A DNA stretch of 35,758 bases from JBIOJM01 sp044450785 (lineage in GTDB: Bacteria; Planctomycetota; Planctomycetia; Isosphaerales; Isosphaeraceae), in NCBI GenBank assembly GCA_044450785.1, contig JBIOJM010000066.1, positions 1 through 35,758 of the forward strand. The letters run 5' to 3'. Below are positions 7,347 through 16,693 of this stretch, one piece after another. Under the pieces are notes generated by a model that saw nothing but the letters and a program-made list of their open reading frames with translations, was not told the origin of the DNA and searched no databases. The translations under genes were made by a program, and so were the position numbers. Every line of letters begins with the position of its first letter. Positions within the stretch are counted from its first letter, which is position 1.

Positions 7347-9479
7347 TCACGCAGAGCCGTCTCCTCCCACGAGGACGACGACCGAGCGTGGCAGGACCCG
7401 GTATCGCAGCGAGGCCACCGCGGCCTCCTCGCCTGGGTCCGCGATGTCGAAGGGGCTGTCGAGCCCCGTGTCGATCGCACGACGCCAGCCGCCCGGAGGG
7501 CATTCCTGGATCTCGAAGTCGAGCGGCTCGTGGTACGCATTGATCATGACGTAGAGGTCGCGGTCACCCCGGGACGCGCCGTGCAAGCAATAGGCGAGGC
7601 TGTGCGATTCGTACGACAGGTCGACGTCCGGTCCGATGCCGTACCAGCAGACATCCTCGCGCCAGAAGCACAGGCGGCCGAGGCTCGGATGCGACTTGCG
7701 GAAGGCGATCATCCGGTTCGCGAAGCGGTGAAAGCCGGCATGCCGTTCGAGGCGCGACCAGTCGAGCCATGATGTCTCGTTGTCCTGGTTGTAGGGATTG
7801 TTGTTGCCGCGCTGAGTCCGCAGGAACTCATCGCCGGCGGCGAACATCGGCACTCCATTGGCCAGCATCAGGAGGCAGAAGAAGTTCTTCGCCTGCCGCT
7901 GGCGCAGGTCCATCACCGCGGCGGGCACATCCTCGTCTCCCTCCCAGCCGCAGTTCCAGCTCAGGTTCTCGCTGGCCCCGTCGGTGTTGCCGTGGCCGTT
8001 GGGCCAGTTGCGTTTCTCGTTGTAGGAGACGGCGTCGTAGAGGGTGAAGCCGTCGTGGCACGTGACGTAATTCACGGTCTCGAAAGGCCGGTGTGCCTCG
8101 CGGGGGTTATCGGGGAACAGGTCGTCGCTGCTGTAGAGCCGGAGCATGAGCGCCCCGACCATCCCGGGATCGCCGCGGACGAACCGGCGGACGTCATCGC
8201 GGAACCGGCCGTTCCACTGGCACCACCCCGGTCCGGGGAACTGGGTCCCGAGCTGATAGGCCCAGCCGGCATCCCAGGGCTCGGCGATGAGGTGGACGTG
8301 GCGCAGGACCGGGTCGGTGCGGATGGCGGCCAGGAGCGAGGTATCGGCGGTTTCGAGCGCGCCGCCGGGCCCACGGCCCAGCACGGAGGCGAGGTCGAAG
8401 CGGAAGCCGTCGATGTGCATCTCCGTCACCCAGTAGCGCAGGCTCTCGAGGATCAACGTCCAGGTGCAGATGCTGGCGCAGGCCAGGGTGTGGCCGCAGC
8501 CGGTGTAGTCGCGGTACATCGCCCACGGGTCGTCGGACATCAGGTAGAAGGAGACGTTGTCGATTCCGCGGTAGCTGTAAGTGGGCCCGTCCGGACCGGC
8601 CTCGGCCGTGTGGTTGTAGACGACGTCGAGGATGACCTGGATGTCCGCCGCGTGCAGGGCGCGGACCATCGCGCGGAACTCGTCGCGGGCTTCACGGGCA
8701 TCCGACGCATAGCTGGCGTGCGGCGCGAAGAAGTTCAGAGGCATGTAGCCCCAGTAATTGCCCTCCTGCGGGTCGAACTGCTGCACGGGGAGCAACTCGA
8801 CTATGGTGATCCCCAGCTCCTTCAGGTAGGGGATCTTGTCGATCACACCGGCGAAGGTGCCCCTGCGCTCGGGCAGGACGCCGCTGTTCGGATTGCGCGT
8901 GAAGCCGCGGACGTGCATCTCGTAGATGATCGCGGTATCCGGCCGAGGTCGCGGCGGCCGGTGGCCAACCGGGTCGGGGCTCGGCCCCGGCCGCGGCAGG
9001 ACACCGAGCGGCGCCTTCCCGAGGTTCGAGCCCGGCCGCCTGGCGGCCTCGCGATCGAACTCCGGCGGGAAGAAGACCTCCCTCGCGCAGGGGTCGATGA
9101 GGATCTTCTCGGGATCGCACGCGTGCCACATCCCTGGGCCGGCGGCGCGGGGCCCGTCGATCCGGTAGGCGTAGTACCGCGCCGCGCCGACATCCCCGCC
9201 GAGCCGGCAATGCCACATCACCCAGGTCTTGTTCACCCGCGGATCCAGGCGGAATTCGACGAGCGGGCGGGCGAGGTCGTCCTCGGCGAATAGCAATAAC
9301 ACCACGCTCTCGGCGTGCTTGGCATAGAGCGAGAAGTTATAGGCTTGCTCCGCCTCGATCCATGAGGCTCCCGGCGGAAGGATCTCCCCTTGTGAACGGG
9401 CAACGATCGCCGCCGGGGGATGAACCTGACCGCGGCGTGCCTGCCGATTCGGCGCGATAAGAGCGGTTTCCGCTGTCAT
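7347..9479 (-). CDS. glgX: Glycogen debranching enzyme (GlgX/isoamylase type, GH13)
   Basis: This 710-residue protein would hydrolyse alpha-1,6 branches of glycogen or limit dextrin in the cytosol. An N-terminal CBM48-like beta domain (about 35-145, with YNFSLYAKHAESV) precedes the GH13 barrel. Conserved regions are DVVYNHT (285-291), GFRFD with the nucleophile Asp362, HLIAEPWD with the acid/base Glu400, and VTCHDG with Asp476. The segment after the barrel start, YTGCGHTLACAS, deviates from the usual GCGNTLN pattern. The start at 9479 gives full length but has only a weak ribosome binding site. Next to 4-alpha-glucanotransferase and transaldolase, it fits a glycogen-mobilising cluster. Confidence 0.92.
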   Translation of the reverse strand: MTAETALIAPNRQARRGQVHPPAAIVARSQGEILPPGASWIEAEQAYNFSLYAKHAESVVLLLFAEDDLARPLVEFRLDPRVNKTWVMWHCRLGGDVGAARYYAYRIDGPRAAGPGMWHACDPEKILIDPCAREVFFPPEFDREAARRPGSNLGKAPLGVLPRPGPSPDPVGHRPPRPRPDTAIIYEMHVRGFTRNPNSGVLPERRGTFAGVIDKIPYLKELGITIVELLPVQQFDPQEGNYWGYMPLNFFAPHASYASDAREARDEFRAMVRALHAADIQVILDVVYNHTAEAGPDGPTYSYRGIDNVSFYLMSDDPWAMYRDYTGCGHTLACASICTWTLILESLRYWVTEMHIDGFRFDLASVLGRGPGGALETADTSLLAAIRTDPVLRHVHLIAEPWDAGWAYQLGTQFPGPGWCQWNGRFRDDVRRFVRGDPGMVGALMLRLYSSDDLFPDNPREAHRPFETVNYVTCHDGFTLYDAVSYNEKRNWPNGHGNTDGASENLSWNCGWEGDEDVPAAVMDLRQRQAKNFFCLLMLANGVPMFAAGDEFLRTQRGNNNPYNQDNETSWLDWSRLERHAGFHRFANRMIAFRKSHPSLGRLCFWREDVCWYGIGPDVDLSYESHSLAYCLHGASRGDRDLYVMINAYHEPLDFEIQECPPGGWRRAIDTGLDSPFDIADPGEEAAVASLRYRVLPRSVVVLVGGDGSA

Positions 9480-9544
9480 GGAGATCGCCGGACGCTGCCG
9501 GCCCCTAGGAGGATCGTGGAGGTCTCGAATCGAGGGATCGCAGC

Positions 9545-10144
9545 CTACAGCTCCCCGAGCGGCCCCCCCGGCGAGGGGTCGATCGTCTGGCCGGCCTCGG
9601 GATAGCGGCCCAGCCCGAGTTTCAGGAGCGACTGATAATCTTGCATGGCTCCCTTGATGAACTCGTCGCCGAAGCCGGCCGCGACGGCCGCATCCACCGC
9701 CGCGGTGAAGGCGTCCCTAGCCGCGAGGTCGGCCGCCACATTCGCCAGTTGCGGGAAGGGGTTCGGCTGTTGCGTGCCCATCACGCTGACTTCCGCCGTC
9801 TCGTCGCGCAGGCCGAGGGATTCCATCGCGGCCGCGGCCGCGTGGGACGTCCACACGACCGCACCGACCGCCGTCTCGCGCACGTACTCGCCCTCCGCGA
9901 TCGCCCGGCAGGCCTCGACATTCCGGATCACGGTGGGCACGTCCCGGCAGGACGAGCCCCTCGCGAAGTCCTCCGCCAGGCGGATGGCACCGTCGATGGC
10001 CGTCCGGCACCGATCCCTGTCCGGGTGGCCATCGGGCAGAAGGCTGAGGGATTCCACCCGCCGGGCGCAGCGGGCGGCCAGGGCGACGATCGCCCGGAGA
10101 GGCAGCTTCTTCAGGTCTTCCGTCGCAACATTCGGGACGATCAT
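9545..10144 (-). CDS. Hypothetical protein, paralogue of the 19086-19780 gene
   Basis: Function is not recognised. The 199-residue product is mostly helical and Ala-rich. It begins MIVPNVATEDLKKLPLRAIVALAARCARRVE and shares the same N-terminal framework, a central acidic helix (VEACRAIAEGE against IEACRAIGEEA), PNPFPQLA and a C-terminal FIKGAMQDYQSLLKL / DPSPGGPLG segment with the gene at 19086-19780. No signal peptide or membrane helix is seen. Start ATG 10144 has GAGGCGAATC upstream, very like the paralogue's leader. Two copies in one fermentation-type cluster suggest a role connected with it, but the sequence does not show which. Confidence 0.75.
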   Translation of the reverse strand: MIVPNVATEDLKKLPLRAIVALAARCARRVESLSLLPDGHPDRDRCRTAIDGAIRLAEDFARGSSCRDVPTVIRNVEACRAIAEGEYVRETAVGAVVWTSHAAAAAMESLGLRDETAEVSVMGTQQPNPFPQLANVAADLAARDAFTAAVDAAVAAGFGDEFIKGAMQDYQSLLKLGLGRYPEAGQTIDPSPGGPLGEL

Positions 10145-10202
10145 GATTCGCCTCGTTCAATTGAGATTGAGAATTCCCCCCGGCTCCCGATTCGAGGGAG
10201 CC

Positions 10203-11288
10203 TCAACTCGCCCCGGCCAGCGCGCGGCTCTTGGAAGCGATCGCTTCCATGAGATCCTCCCAGGACCTCACGAACGACGTCGTGCCCTCGTCCTGGAGCC
10301 GGGCGGCCAGCCCGACGATATCGATGCCGGCCTCGGCGAATCGGGCCAGCATGTCCTCGCAGTCGCCGCCATCGGCCGGCAGAACCCGGCCGACCTCGCC
10401 GTGATCGGCGAAGGCCATCAGGGTCGCCTCGGGCACGGTACTCACAGTCAATGGTGCGGCGAGGGCCTGTGTGTATAGGACGTCGGAGGCCTTGGGGTCC
10501 TTGGTCCCCGTGCTGGCCCACAGGAGGCGCTGCGGCCGGGCACCGGCCTGGGTAAGGCGTTGCCAGTGCGGGGAGCCGAAGAGCTCGCGATAGGCCTTGT
10601 AGATGCGGCCGGCGATCGCGATCCCGAGGCGATCCCGCAGCGCCTCGGGGACGCGGTCCATGACCGCGGCGTCCCATCGGCTGATGAACACCGAGGCCAC
10701 GGAGCCCACGTCGGGATCGAGCCCGGCGTCGACCTGGCGCTCGATCCCGCGCTGGTAGGCCTCGGCGGCCAAGAGGTAGTGCTCGCGGGAGAACAGCAGC
10801 GTCACATTGACCGGCACGCCGGCGAAGATCGTTTCCTCGACGGCACGCAGCCCTACCGTCGTCCCGGGGATCTTGATGAAGACGTTGGAACGCCCCGCCC
10901 GGGCGTGCAGGTCCCTGGCCGCGGCCACCGTGCCGACCGCGTCGTGGGCCAGCAGGGGCGAGACCTCCAGCGACACCCATCCGTCCACGCCGCCGGTGTC
11001 CTCCCAGATTGGCCGGAACAGGTCGGCGGCCTGGGTGATGTCATCGAGGGCCAGCTCGAAGAAGATCGGCTCGCTCGACCCGAGGTGACGGAGATTCTTG
11101 CGGATCGCGCCGTCGTACGCGGTGCTGTTTTTGATCGCGTGGTCGAAGATCGTCGGGTTCGACGTGAGTCCCGTGACCGACAGCTCGTCGATATAGCGCT
11201 TGAGCGTTCCCCTGGTCAAGAGCTCTCGGGTGATGTTATCGAGCCAGAGGCTCTGACCCTGGTCGTGAAGCATTGAAGTTGCTTTCAT
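10203..11288 (-). CDS. tal: Transaldolase
   Basis: This 361-residue cytosolic enzyme transfers a dihydroxyacetone unit between sugar phosphates (sedoheptulose 7-phosphate plus glyceraldehyde 3-phosphate to erythrose 4-phosphate plus fructose 6-phosphate). Seen are SLWLDNITRELL at the N-terminus, VTGLTSNPTIF, DGWVSLEVSP, NVFIKIPGT with Lys139 as the Schiff-base lysine, PVNVTLLFSREHY and LLWASTGTKDP. Length and motifs match the longer stand-alone Tal type found with Zwf/OpcA in actinobacteria. ATG 11288 has GGAG 8 nt upstream. It follows malQ by 42 nt on the same strand, so co-transcription is likely. Confidence 0.93.
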   Translation of the reverse strand: MKATSMLHDQGQSLWLDNITRELLTRGTLKRYIDELSVTGLTSNPTIFDHAIKNSTAYDGAIRKNLRHLGSSEPIFFELALDDITQAADLFRPIWEDTGGVDGWVSLEVSPLLAHDAVGTVAAARDLHARAGRSNVFIKIPGTTVGLRAVEETIFAGVPVNVTLLFSREHYLLAAEAYQRGIERQVDAGLDPDVGSVASVFISRWDAAVMDRVPEALRDRLGIAIAGRIYKAYRELFGSPHWQRLTQAGARPQRLLWASTGTKDPKASDVLYTQALAAPLTVSTVPEATLMAFADHGEVGRVLPADGGDCEDMLARFAEAGIDIVGLAARLQDEGTTSFVRSWEDLMEAIASKSRALAGAS

Positions 11289-11330
11289 TTTGACATCTCC
11301 GAACCGGATGGGTAAGAAGACCGGACTGAG

Positions 11331-12869
11331 CTACCGAACGACCCTGTTCGACGTTCGCGTCAAGTCCAGGAGCCACCGAAATGCGGTCGCGGACAGCATG
11401 TCCTCGGTGCAGCGCCACGCCCAGTTGCCCGTGGCACGACCGGGCACGTTCATCCTGGCCTCCGCGCCCAGATTGACGAGGTCCTGCAAGGGCGCGATCG
11501 CCAGCGCCGCCGATGACGACCAGGCTAATCGCACCAGCGCCGTGGACACCTCGTCCGGGCCGACTCGCCGCTTGAGATAACGCCACACGGTCTCTCGCTG
11601 CCAGTCCGGCAATTCCTCGAACCAGCCGCGAGTCGTGTTATTGTCGTGGGTGCCGGTATAGACGACGGCGTTGGGGCCAAAGTTCTCGACGAGATAGGGG
11701 TTGTCGGAATGGCCGTCAAAGGCGAACTGGAGGACCTTGGTTCCGGGCAGGCGGAACTGGTCGCGGAGGGCAGCAACGTCGGGTGTTATGATCCCGAGGT
11801 CCTCGGCGAGGAACGGCAGGCCACCGAACTCCCTCTGGACAGCGGCAAAGAAGTCCGCGCCCGGGCCCGCCACCCATTGGCCCGATCGGGCAGTGGGCGC
11901 CCCCGCGGGCACGTGCCAGGCGGCTGCGAAGCCGCGGAAATGATCCAGTCGGATCGCGTCGACATGCGCCAGGAGGGCGCGCAACCGATCGATGCACCAG
12001 CGATAGCCGGTCCGACGCAGCGCTTCCCAGTCGTAGACCGGGTTACCCCAAAGCTGTCCATCGGAGCTGAAGTAATCCGGAGGCACGCCGGCCACAAACA
12101 ACTGTCGGCGCGCGTCGTCGAGCAGGAACAACTCTGGGTTGGCCCAGACGTCACTCGAGTCGGGGGAGACGAAGAAGGGCAAGTCGCCGATCAGACGCAA
12201 CCCCGCGGCGCGTGCGTGCTCCTTGAGGCGTGCACCCTGGCGAAACAGCAGGAATTGTGCGAGCCGAACCTGATCGATCGGGTCCGCCAGTTCCCGGCGG
12301 GCTCGAGACAGCGCGGCCGGCTCCCGTCGAACCAGCTCCGTCGGCCACTCAAGGTAATAGGCGCCTCGGTGGCTGAACTTCAGCGCCCGGAAAAGGGCAT
12401 AGTCCTCCAGCCAGTGCGTCTGTTCGGCGCAGAATTGCTCATAAGCGGCCCGGAGATCGGGGCGAGCACCGGCGCGGAAGTGGCTCCAAGCCGCCTCCAA
12501 CAACCCGTGTTTAAACGGAATGACGCCAGAATAGTCGACCGAAGTCGCCGGGAATGAGTAGCCCTCACAGTCACTCTTCTGCAACAGGCCGTCCTCGATC
12601 AGCAAGTCCGGGCTGATCAGGAGGCCGTTGCCGGCGAAGGACGACAGCGATTGATACGGTGAATTGCCGTAGCCCGTAGGGCCCAGAGGCAGAGCCTGCC
12701 ACCAGGTTTGACCGGCATCGCGAAGCCGGTCGATCCATCGGTGCGCGGCCGGCCCCACGTCGCCGATCCCATAAGGTGTGGGCAGGGACGTGGCGTGCAA
12801 TAGCACCCCCGAGGCGCGATAGCCTTGCGGGAATGGAGGTAGACTCAGTTGAGAGATGCTGTCGCTCAT
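11331..12869 (-). CDS. malQ: 4-alpha-glucanotransferase (amylomaltase, GH77)
   Basis: This 512-residue enzyme transfers alpha-1,4-glucan segments between maltodextrins and releases glucose, working on chains freed by debranching. GH77 markers are ASGVLLHATSLP, GPTGYGNSPYQ (66-73), IGDLPFFV, the loop FVAGVPPDYFSSDGQLWGNP (258-277), nucleophile Asp309 in AIRLDHFRG, acid/base Glu356 in FLAEDLG and Asp409 in YTGTHDNNT. The C-terminus ends with the usual NWAWR region. ATG 12869 gives a normal-length family N-terminus with GGGGAT upstream. No frameshift or missing catalytic residue is seen. Confidence 0.95.
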   Translation of the reverse strand: MSDSISQLSLPPFPQGYRASGVLLHATSLPTPYGIGDVGPAAHRWIDRLRDAGQTWWQALPLGPTGYGNSPYQSLSSFAGNGLLISPDLLIEDGLLQKSDCEGYSFPATSVDYSGVIPFKHGLLEAAWSHFRAGARPDLRAAYEQFCAEQTHWLEDYALFRALKFSHRGAYYLEWPTELVRREPAALSRARRELADPIDQVRLAQFLLFRQGARLKEHARAAGLRLIGDLPFFVSPDSSDVWANPELFLLDDARRQLFVAGVPPDYFSSDGQLWGNPVYDWEALRRTGYRWCIDRLRALLAHVDAIRLDHFRGFAAAWHVPAGAPTARSGQWVAGPGADFFAAVQREFGGLPFLAEDLGIITPDVAALRDQFRLPGTKVLQFAFDGHSDNPYLVENFGPNAVVYTGTHDNNTTRGWFEELPDWQRETVWRYLKRRVGPDEVSTALVRLAWSSSAALAIAPLQDLVNLGAEARMNVPGRATGNWAWRCTEDMLSATAFRWLLDLTRTSNRVVR

Positions 12870-12915
12870 GGGCGATCCCCGGTCGAGTCGGCGTCCGCGA
12901 CCAACTCCGCCATGA

Positions 12916-13392
12916 TCAGATCCCGATCCCTACCGCCGCTCCCTCGGGAACCCCCGGGATGCGACCGACGGCCGACGCAATCGGAGCCCGGTTTGTCGAG
13001 CCGTTCTTGGTGAGCTTCCACGAGACGTAGTTCAGCAACAGTTCCACGGTGAACAGCTCATCGACGCGGCTCAGACGGCGGTCGAACTCCAGATCCCTGA
13101 AATCGGCGTAGGGCATCCGCAACCGCAGGGCTGTCAAGCACTCGTCGGTCACTCGTCCGTCCCGGACGAGGTTGGGATCGTTCGGGGAGATGGGGTCGGG
13201 AAACAACTCGTCGCGCTCGATCATGATCCCGAACTCGCGCTCCAGTCGGAACACGATGTCGAGGAAGTCGATGGACTCCGCACCCAGATCCGCTTGCAAA
13301 ATCGAACTGGGCTTGATGTCGTCTTCCTCGACTCCCAGCGCTTGCACCAGTACTTTCGTGACCCGGGCATAGATGTCATTGGAGGGTGGCAT
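12916..13392 (-). CDS. Acyl carrier protein-like protein with C-terminal extension
   Basis: The first ~90 residues are an acyl carrier protein fold. LGAESIDFLDIVFRLE carries the Ser (about residue 40) that would receive phosphopantetheine, followed by FGIMIERDELFP. The protein is 158 residues long instead of the usual 75-85. Residues ~100-158 (RLRMPYADFRDLEFDRRL, then VSWKL) are an extension I do not recognise. The gene overlaps the end of the universal stress protein gene by 17 nt, which suggests translational coupling. No ketosynthase or other fatty-acid genes are nearby, so the acyl substrate is unknown. Confidence 0.82.
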   Translation of the reverse strand: MPPSNDIYARVTKVLVQALGVEEDDIKPSSILQADLGAESIDFLDIVFRLEREFGIMIERDELFPDPISPNDPNLVRDGRVTDECLTALRLRMPYADFRDLEFDRRLSRVDELFTVELLLNYVSWKLTKNGSTNRAPIASAVGRIPGVPEGAAVGIGI

Positions 13393-14002
13393 GCTCTGGT
13401 CCTTGTATCGTTGTTGGCGGATGTTGATTCACGGCTCGCTCCTGGAGACTTGTCCCAGGAGCCGCTCCATCTATGCTGAGCGTGGCTGCTGGACACTCGG
13501 CCGGAAGTGACTGAACTCCCACGGCAGGTTGAAGGGCGGTTTGCTGGGCTGAAACACCCGACTCATTGGCAGGAGCCGTCACAACGATCACGGGACAGCG
13601 AGCGCTCCGCACCACGTCCGCGGTCACGCCGCCAAGCAGCCGGTGCTTCCGCCCCGTCTGCACGCGGGTTCCCATCACGACCAGGTCACACCCTCGCTCC
13701 TCTGCGATCCGGAGGATGTGCTGGGCGACCGGGTGTTCGGCCATGACCGTCTCGTATTCGATGCGCACGGCGGGAATCCTCCCGTGAGTTTTTCGCGATT
13801 CATCCCGCACGTCGTCCCCCTCTGCCCGGTCTGGCGCTCTCGATCCCCGGTCGCGATCTGTCACCAGATCGGGGAACCGTGACACGTGGAACATGACCAC
13901 GCTGCCCCCGGTCGGTCTTGCGAGGTCGTCCGCGACACGGAACGCTTCCCGCGAGTGTCGGGAGAAGTCAGTCGGGACCAGGATCTTCCGAAAGATGCTC
14001 AT
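13376..14002 (-). CDS. Universal stress protein (UspA family)
   Basis: This 208-residue protein has a single Usp domain in residues 3-142: KILVPTDFS at the N-terminus, the VVMFHVSRFPD strand, ERGCDLVVMGTR, and a glycine-rich nucleotide-binding segment GTRVQTGRKHRLLGGVT followed by CPVIVV. This glycine pattern is the kind found in ATP-binding Usp proteins, so nucleotide binding is plausible. Residues ~143-208 are a low-complexity tail without recognisable domain. ATG 14002 has GGAG 8 nt upstream. Usp proteins often accompany fermentation and hypoxia genes, which fits the neighbouring phosphoketolase and acetate kinase. Confidence 0.87.
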   Translation of the reverse strand: MSIFRKILVPTDFSRHSREAFRVADDLARPTGGSVVMFHVSRFPDLVTDRDRGSRAPDRAEGDDVRDESRKTHGRIPAVRIEYETVMAEHPVAQHILRIAEERGCDLVVMGTRVQTGRKHRLLGGVTADVVRSARCPVIVVTAPANESGVSAQQTALQPAVGVQSLPAECPAATLSIDGAAPGTSLQERAVNQHPPTTIQGPEHATLQ

Positions 14003-14059
14003 CGTTTTGTCTCCGCTAGGCTACTCGCGCAGACTTCGTCCCCGTCGGTTGCGCGACCG

Positions 14060-14118
14060 AACTCATCGCGAGGTGCTCACTCTGTCAATCGTTTGTCGGT
14101 CAGGCGTTCCGGCCTGAC
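14060..14118 (-). promoter_or_regulatory. Hairpin and weak promoter candidate between xfp and the stress-protein gene
   Basis: In the 191-nt gap, GTCAGGC (14099-14105) and GCCTGAC (14112-14118) form a 7-bp hairpin with a 6-base loop, about 80-95 nt past the phosphoketolase stop. No good T-run follows, so it is a weak terminator candidate. Just downstream on the minus strand, TTGACA (14088 down to 14083) could be a -35 box, with a poor -10 (TGAGTT) 17 nt further. This could restart transcription for the stress-protein operon. Confidence 0.35.
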
Positions 14119-14193
14119 ACGCTCTGTGCGGAGTGCCGGGACGTCACGCTGGAAAGCCTGACATTCACTGGGCCACACCGTCAGCGTTCGTGT

Positions 14194-16629
14194 TCACGAC
14201 GTCGGCGATCCTCGCCACTTCCAGTTGCGGATCTCGGGCATGTCCTCGCCGTACCTGGTGATGTACTGCTTGTGCTCGATCAGCTTGTCGCGCACGGCCT
14301 GCTTGGCGTATGCGGCCTTGCCGCCGAGCTCTGGCAACCGGTCGACCACGTCGCCAACTAAGTGAAAGCGGTCGAGGTCGTTCATGACGGTCATGTCGAA
14401 CGCCGTGCTGATCGTCCCTTCTTCCTTGTAGCCACGAACGTGCAGGTTCTTGTGGTTGGTGCGGCGGTACGTCAGCCGGTGGATCAGCCAGGGATAGCCG
14501 TGATAGGCGAAGATGATCGGCTTGTCCTTGGTGAAAAGCGTATCGAAGTCATGGTCCGAAAGGCCGTGCGGGTGCTCGCTCTCCGGTTGAAGCCTCATCA
14601 GATCCACGACGTTGACGACCCGGATCTTGAGCTGCGGAATGTGCTCCCGAAGCAGCGAAACGGCCGCCAGAGTCTCGAGCGTCGGCACGTCCCCGGCGCA
14701 GGCCATCACCACGTCGGGGTCGGATCCCCGGTCGTTGCTGGCCCACTCCCAGATGCCGATTCCCGCCGTGCAGTGCTTGACCGCCTGGTCCATCGTCAGC
14801 CACTGCGGAGAGGGGTGTTTGCTCGCCACGACAACGTTGACGTAGTGGCGGCTCCGCAGACAGTGGTCCATCACCGACAGGAGACAGTTCGTATCCGGCG
14901 GAAGATAGACCCTGATCACCTCGGCCTTCTTGTTGACCACATGGTCGATGAACCCTGGGTCCTGGTGGGTGAACCCGTTGTGGTCCTGCCGCCAGACGTG
15001 CGATGCCAGCAGGATGTTGAGCGAGGCGATCGGCCGGCGCCACGGCAAGCGCCGGGTGACCTTGAGCCACTTGGCGTGCTGGTTGAACATCGAGTCGATG
15101 ACGTGGACGAACGCCTCGTAGGTGTTGAAGATCCCATGGCGGCCGGTGAGGAGATAGCCTTCGAGCCAACCCTCGCACTGGTGCTCGCTGAGCATCTCCA
15201 TGACGCGCCCGTCGGCAGCGAGGTGGTCGTCGCTGGCGATGACCTCGCCGAGCCACTGCTTCTGCGTCACCTCGAACACCGAGCCCAACCGGTTGGAGGC
15301 CGTCTCGTCGGGACCGAAGATCCGGAAGTTGCGTTCCGGAGCATTGAGCTTGATCACGTCGCGGAGGAACTTGCCCAGCGTGCGGGCATCTTCGTTCATG
15401 ACGTTGCCCGGCTGTGGCACCTCGATCGCGTAGTCGCAGAAGTCGGGCAGCCGCAAATCCCGCAGCCGGATTCCGCCGTTGGCCAGGGGGTTGGCGCCCA
15501 TCCGGCGCTCGCCCTTCGGGGCCAGCTCGCGCAGCTCGCGGACCAACCGTCCGGTCTCGTCGAACAGCTCCCCGGGCCGATAACTCCGCATCCACGCCTC
15601 GAGGTCCTTCGAGTGCTCCGGGTGCTCGGTCGGCTCGGAGAGCGGGACTTGATGCGCCCGGTAGGTTCCCTCGACGGGCAGGCCGTCGACTTCCTTGGGG
15701 CCCGTCCACCCCTTCGGAGTCTTGAGGACGATCATCGGCCAGCGCGGCCGCTCCGTGACGCCCCGCTCACGGGCATCCGTCTGGATCCGCCGGATGTCGG
15801 CGACGACCTTGTCAAGCGTCTCGGCCATCAGCCGGTGCATCGGTTTCGGCTCGTGCCCCTCCACAAAGTACGGCGCGTAGCCGTAGCCGCGCAGCAGATG
15901 CTCGAGCTCGTCGCGCCCGATGCGAGCCAGGATCGTCGGGTTGGCGATCTTGTAGCCGTTCAGGTGAAGGATCGGCAGCACAGCCCCATCGTGCGCCGGG
16001 TTCAGGAACTTGTTGGAGTGCCAGCTCGTGGCCAGCGGGCCCGTCTCGGCCTCGCCGTCGCCGACGACGCAGGCGACGATCAGGTCTGGGTTGTCGAACG
16101 CCGCGCCAAAGGAGTGGCTCAAGCTGTAGCCCAGCTCGCCTCCTTCGTGGATCGATCCGGGCGTCTCCGGAGCGACGTGACTGGGGATGCCGCCCGGGAA
16201 CGAGAACTGCTTGAACAGTTTCCGCATCCCCGACTCGTCTTCGGAGATGTTCGGATAGATCTCGCTGTATGTCCCCTCCAGGTAGACGTTGCCCACGAGC
16301 GCAGGACCGCCGTGGCCGGGCCCCGAGATGTAGATCATGTTCAAGTCATATTGCTTGATCAGTCGATTCAAGTGAACGTAGATGAAGTTCTGCCCAGGGG
16401 TGGTACCCCAGTGGCCCAGCAACCTCGGCTTGACGTGCTCGAGCTTCAAGGGCTCGCGCAAGAGCGGGTTGTCGTACAGGTAGATCTGGCCGACCGAGAC
16501 GTAGTTGGCGGCGCGCCAGTAGGCGTCCATCTTGCGGAGCAGGTCCGCAGGGAGGGGAGCGAGAGCGGTACCATCGGCCGCCTGCGTCCCCCGGCTGCGC
16601 GGGGCCTGAGTCCTCAGGGTCGTCTCCAT
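14194..16629 (-). CDS. xfp: Xylulose-5-phosphate/fructose-6-phosphate phosphoketolase
   Basis: This 811-residue thiamine-diphosphate enzyme splits xylulose 5-phosphate or fructose 6-phosphate with phosphate, giving acetyl phosphate plus glyceraldehyde 3-phosphate or erythrose 4-phosphate. Motifs seen are YVSVGQIYLYDNPLL, HWGTTPGQNFIYVHLNR, ISGPGHGGPA, SIHEGGELGYSLSHSFGA, VVGDGEAETGPLATSWHSNKF for cofactor binding, and SHVWRQDHNGFTHQDPGF. The length is normal for the family. ATG 16629 has GGAGGA 8 nt upstream. Acetate kinase lies 64 nt upstream on the same strand, a classic pairing that turns acetyl phosphate into acetate and ATP. Substrate preference between the two sugars cannot be read from the sequence. 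Confidence 0.96.
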   Translation of the reverse strand: METTLRTQAPRSRGTQAADGTALAPLPADLLRKMDAYWRAANYVSVGQIYLYDNPLLREPLKLEHVKPRLLGHWGTTPGQNFIYVHLNRLIKQYDLNMIYISGPGHGGPALVGNVYLEGTYSEIYPNISEDESGMRKLFKQFSFPGGIPSHVAPETPGSIHEGGELGYSLSHSFGAAFDNPDLIVACVVGDGEAETGPLATSWHSNKFLNPAHDGAVLPILHLNGYKIANPTILARIGRDELEHLLRGYGYAPYFVEGHEPKPMHRLMAETLDKVVADIRRIQTDARERGVTERPRWPMIVLKTPKGWTGPKEVDGLPVEGTYRAHQVPLSEPTEHPEHSKDLEAWMRSYRPGELFDETGRLVRELRELAPKGERRMGANPLANGGIRLRDLRLPDFCDYAIEVPQPGNVMNEDARTLGKFLRDVIKLNAPERNFRIFGPDETASNRLGSVFEVTQKQWLGEVIASDDHLAADGRVMEMLSEHQCEGWLEGYLLTGRHGIFNTYEAFVHVIDSMFNQHAKWLKVTRRLPWRRPIASLNILLASHVWRQDHNGFTHQDPGFIDHVVNKKAEVIRVYLPPDTNCLLSVMDHCLRSRHYVNVVVASKHPSPQWLTMDQAVKHCTAGIGIWEWASNDRGSDPDVVMACAGDVPTLETLAAVSLLREHIPQLKIRVVNVVDLMRLQPESEHPHGLSDHDFDTLFTKDKPIIFAYHGYPWLIHRLTYRRTNHKNLHVRGYKEEGTISTAFDMTVMNDLDRFHLVGDVVDRLPELGGKAAYAKQAVRDKLIEHKQYITRYGEDMPEIRNWKWRGSPTS

Positions 16630-16693
16630 CGCGTGGGTCCTCCTTCAGTGTCAATGGGGTTCGCGAACGGTCGAAATCTTGCGAGTGAAAACC

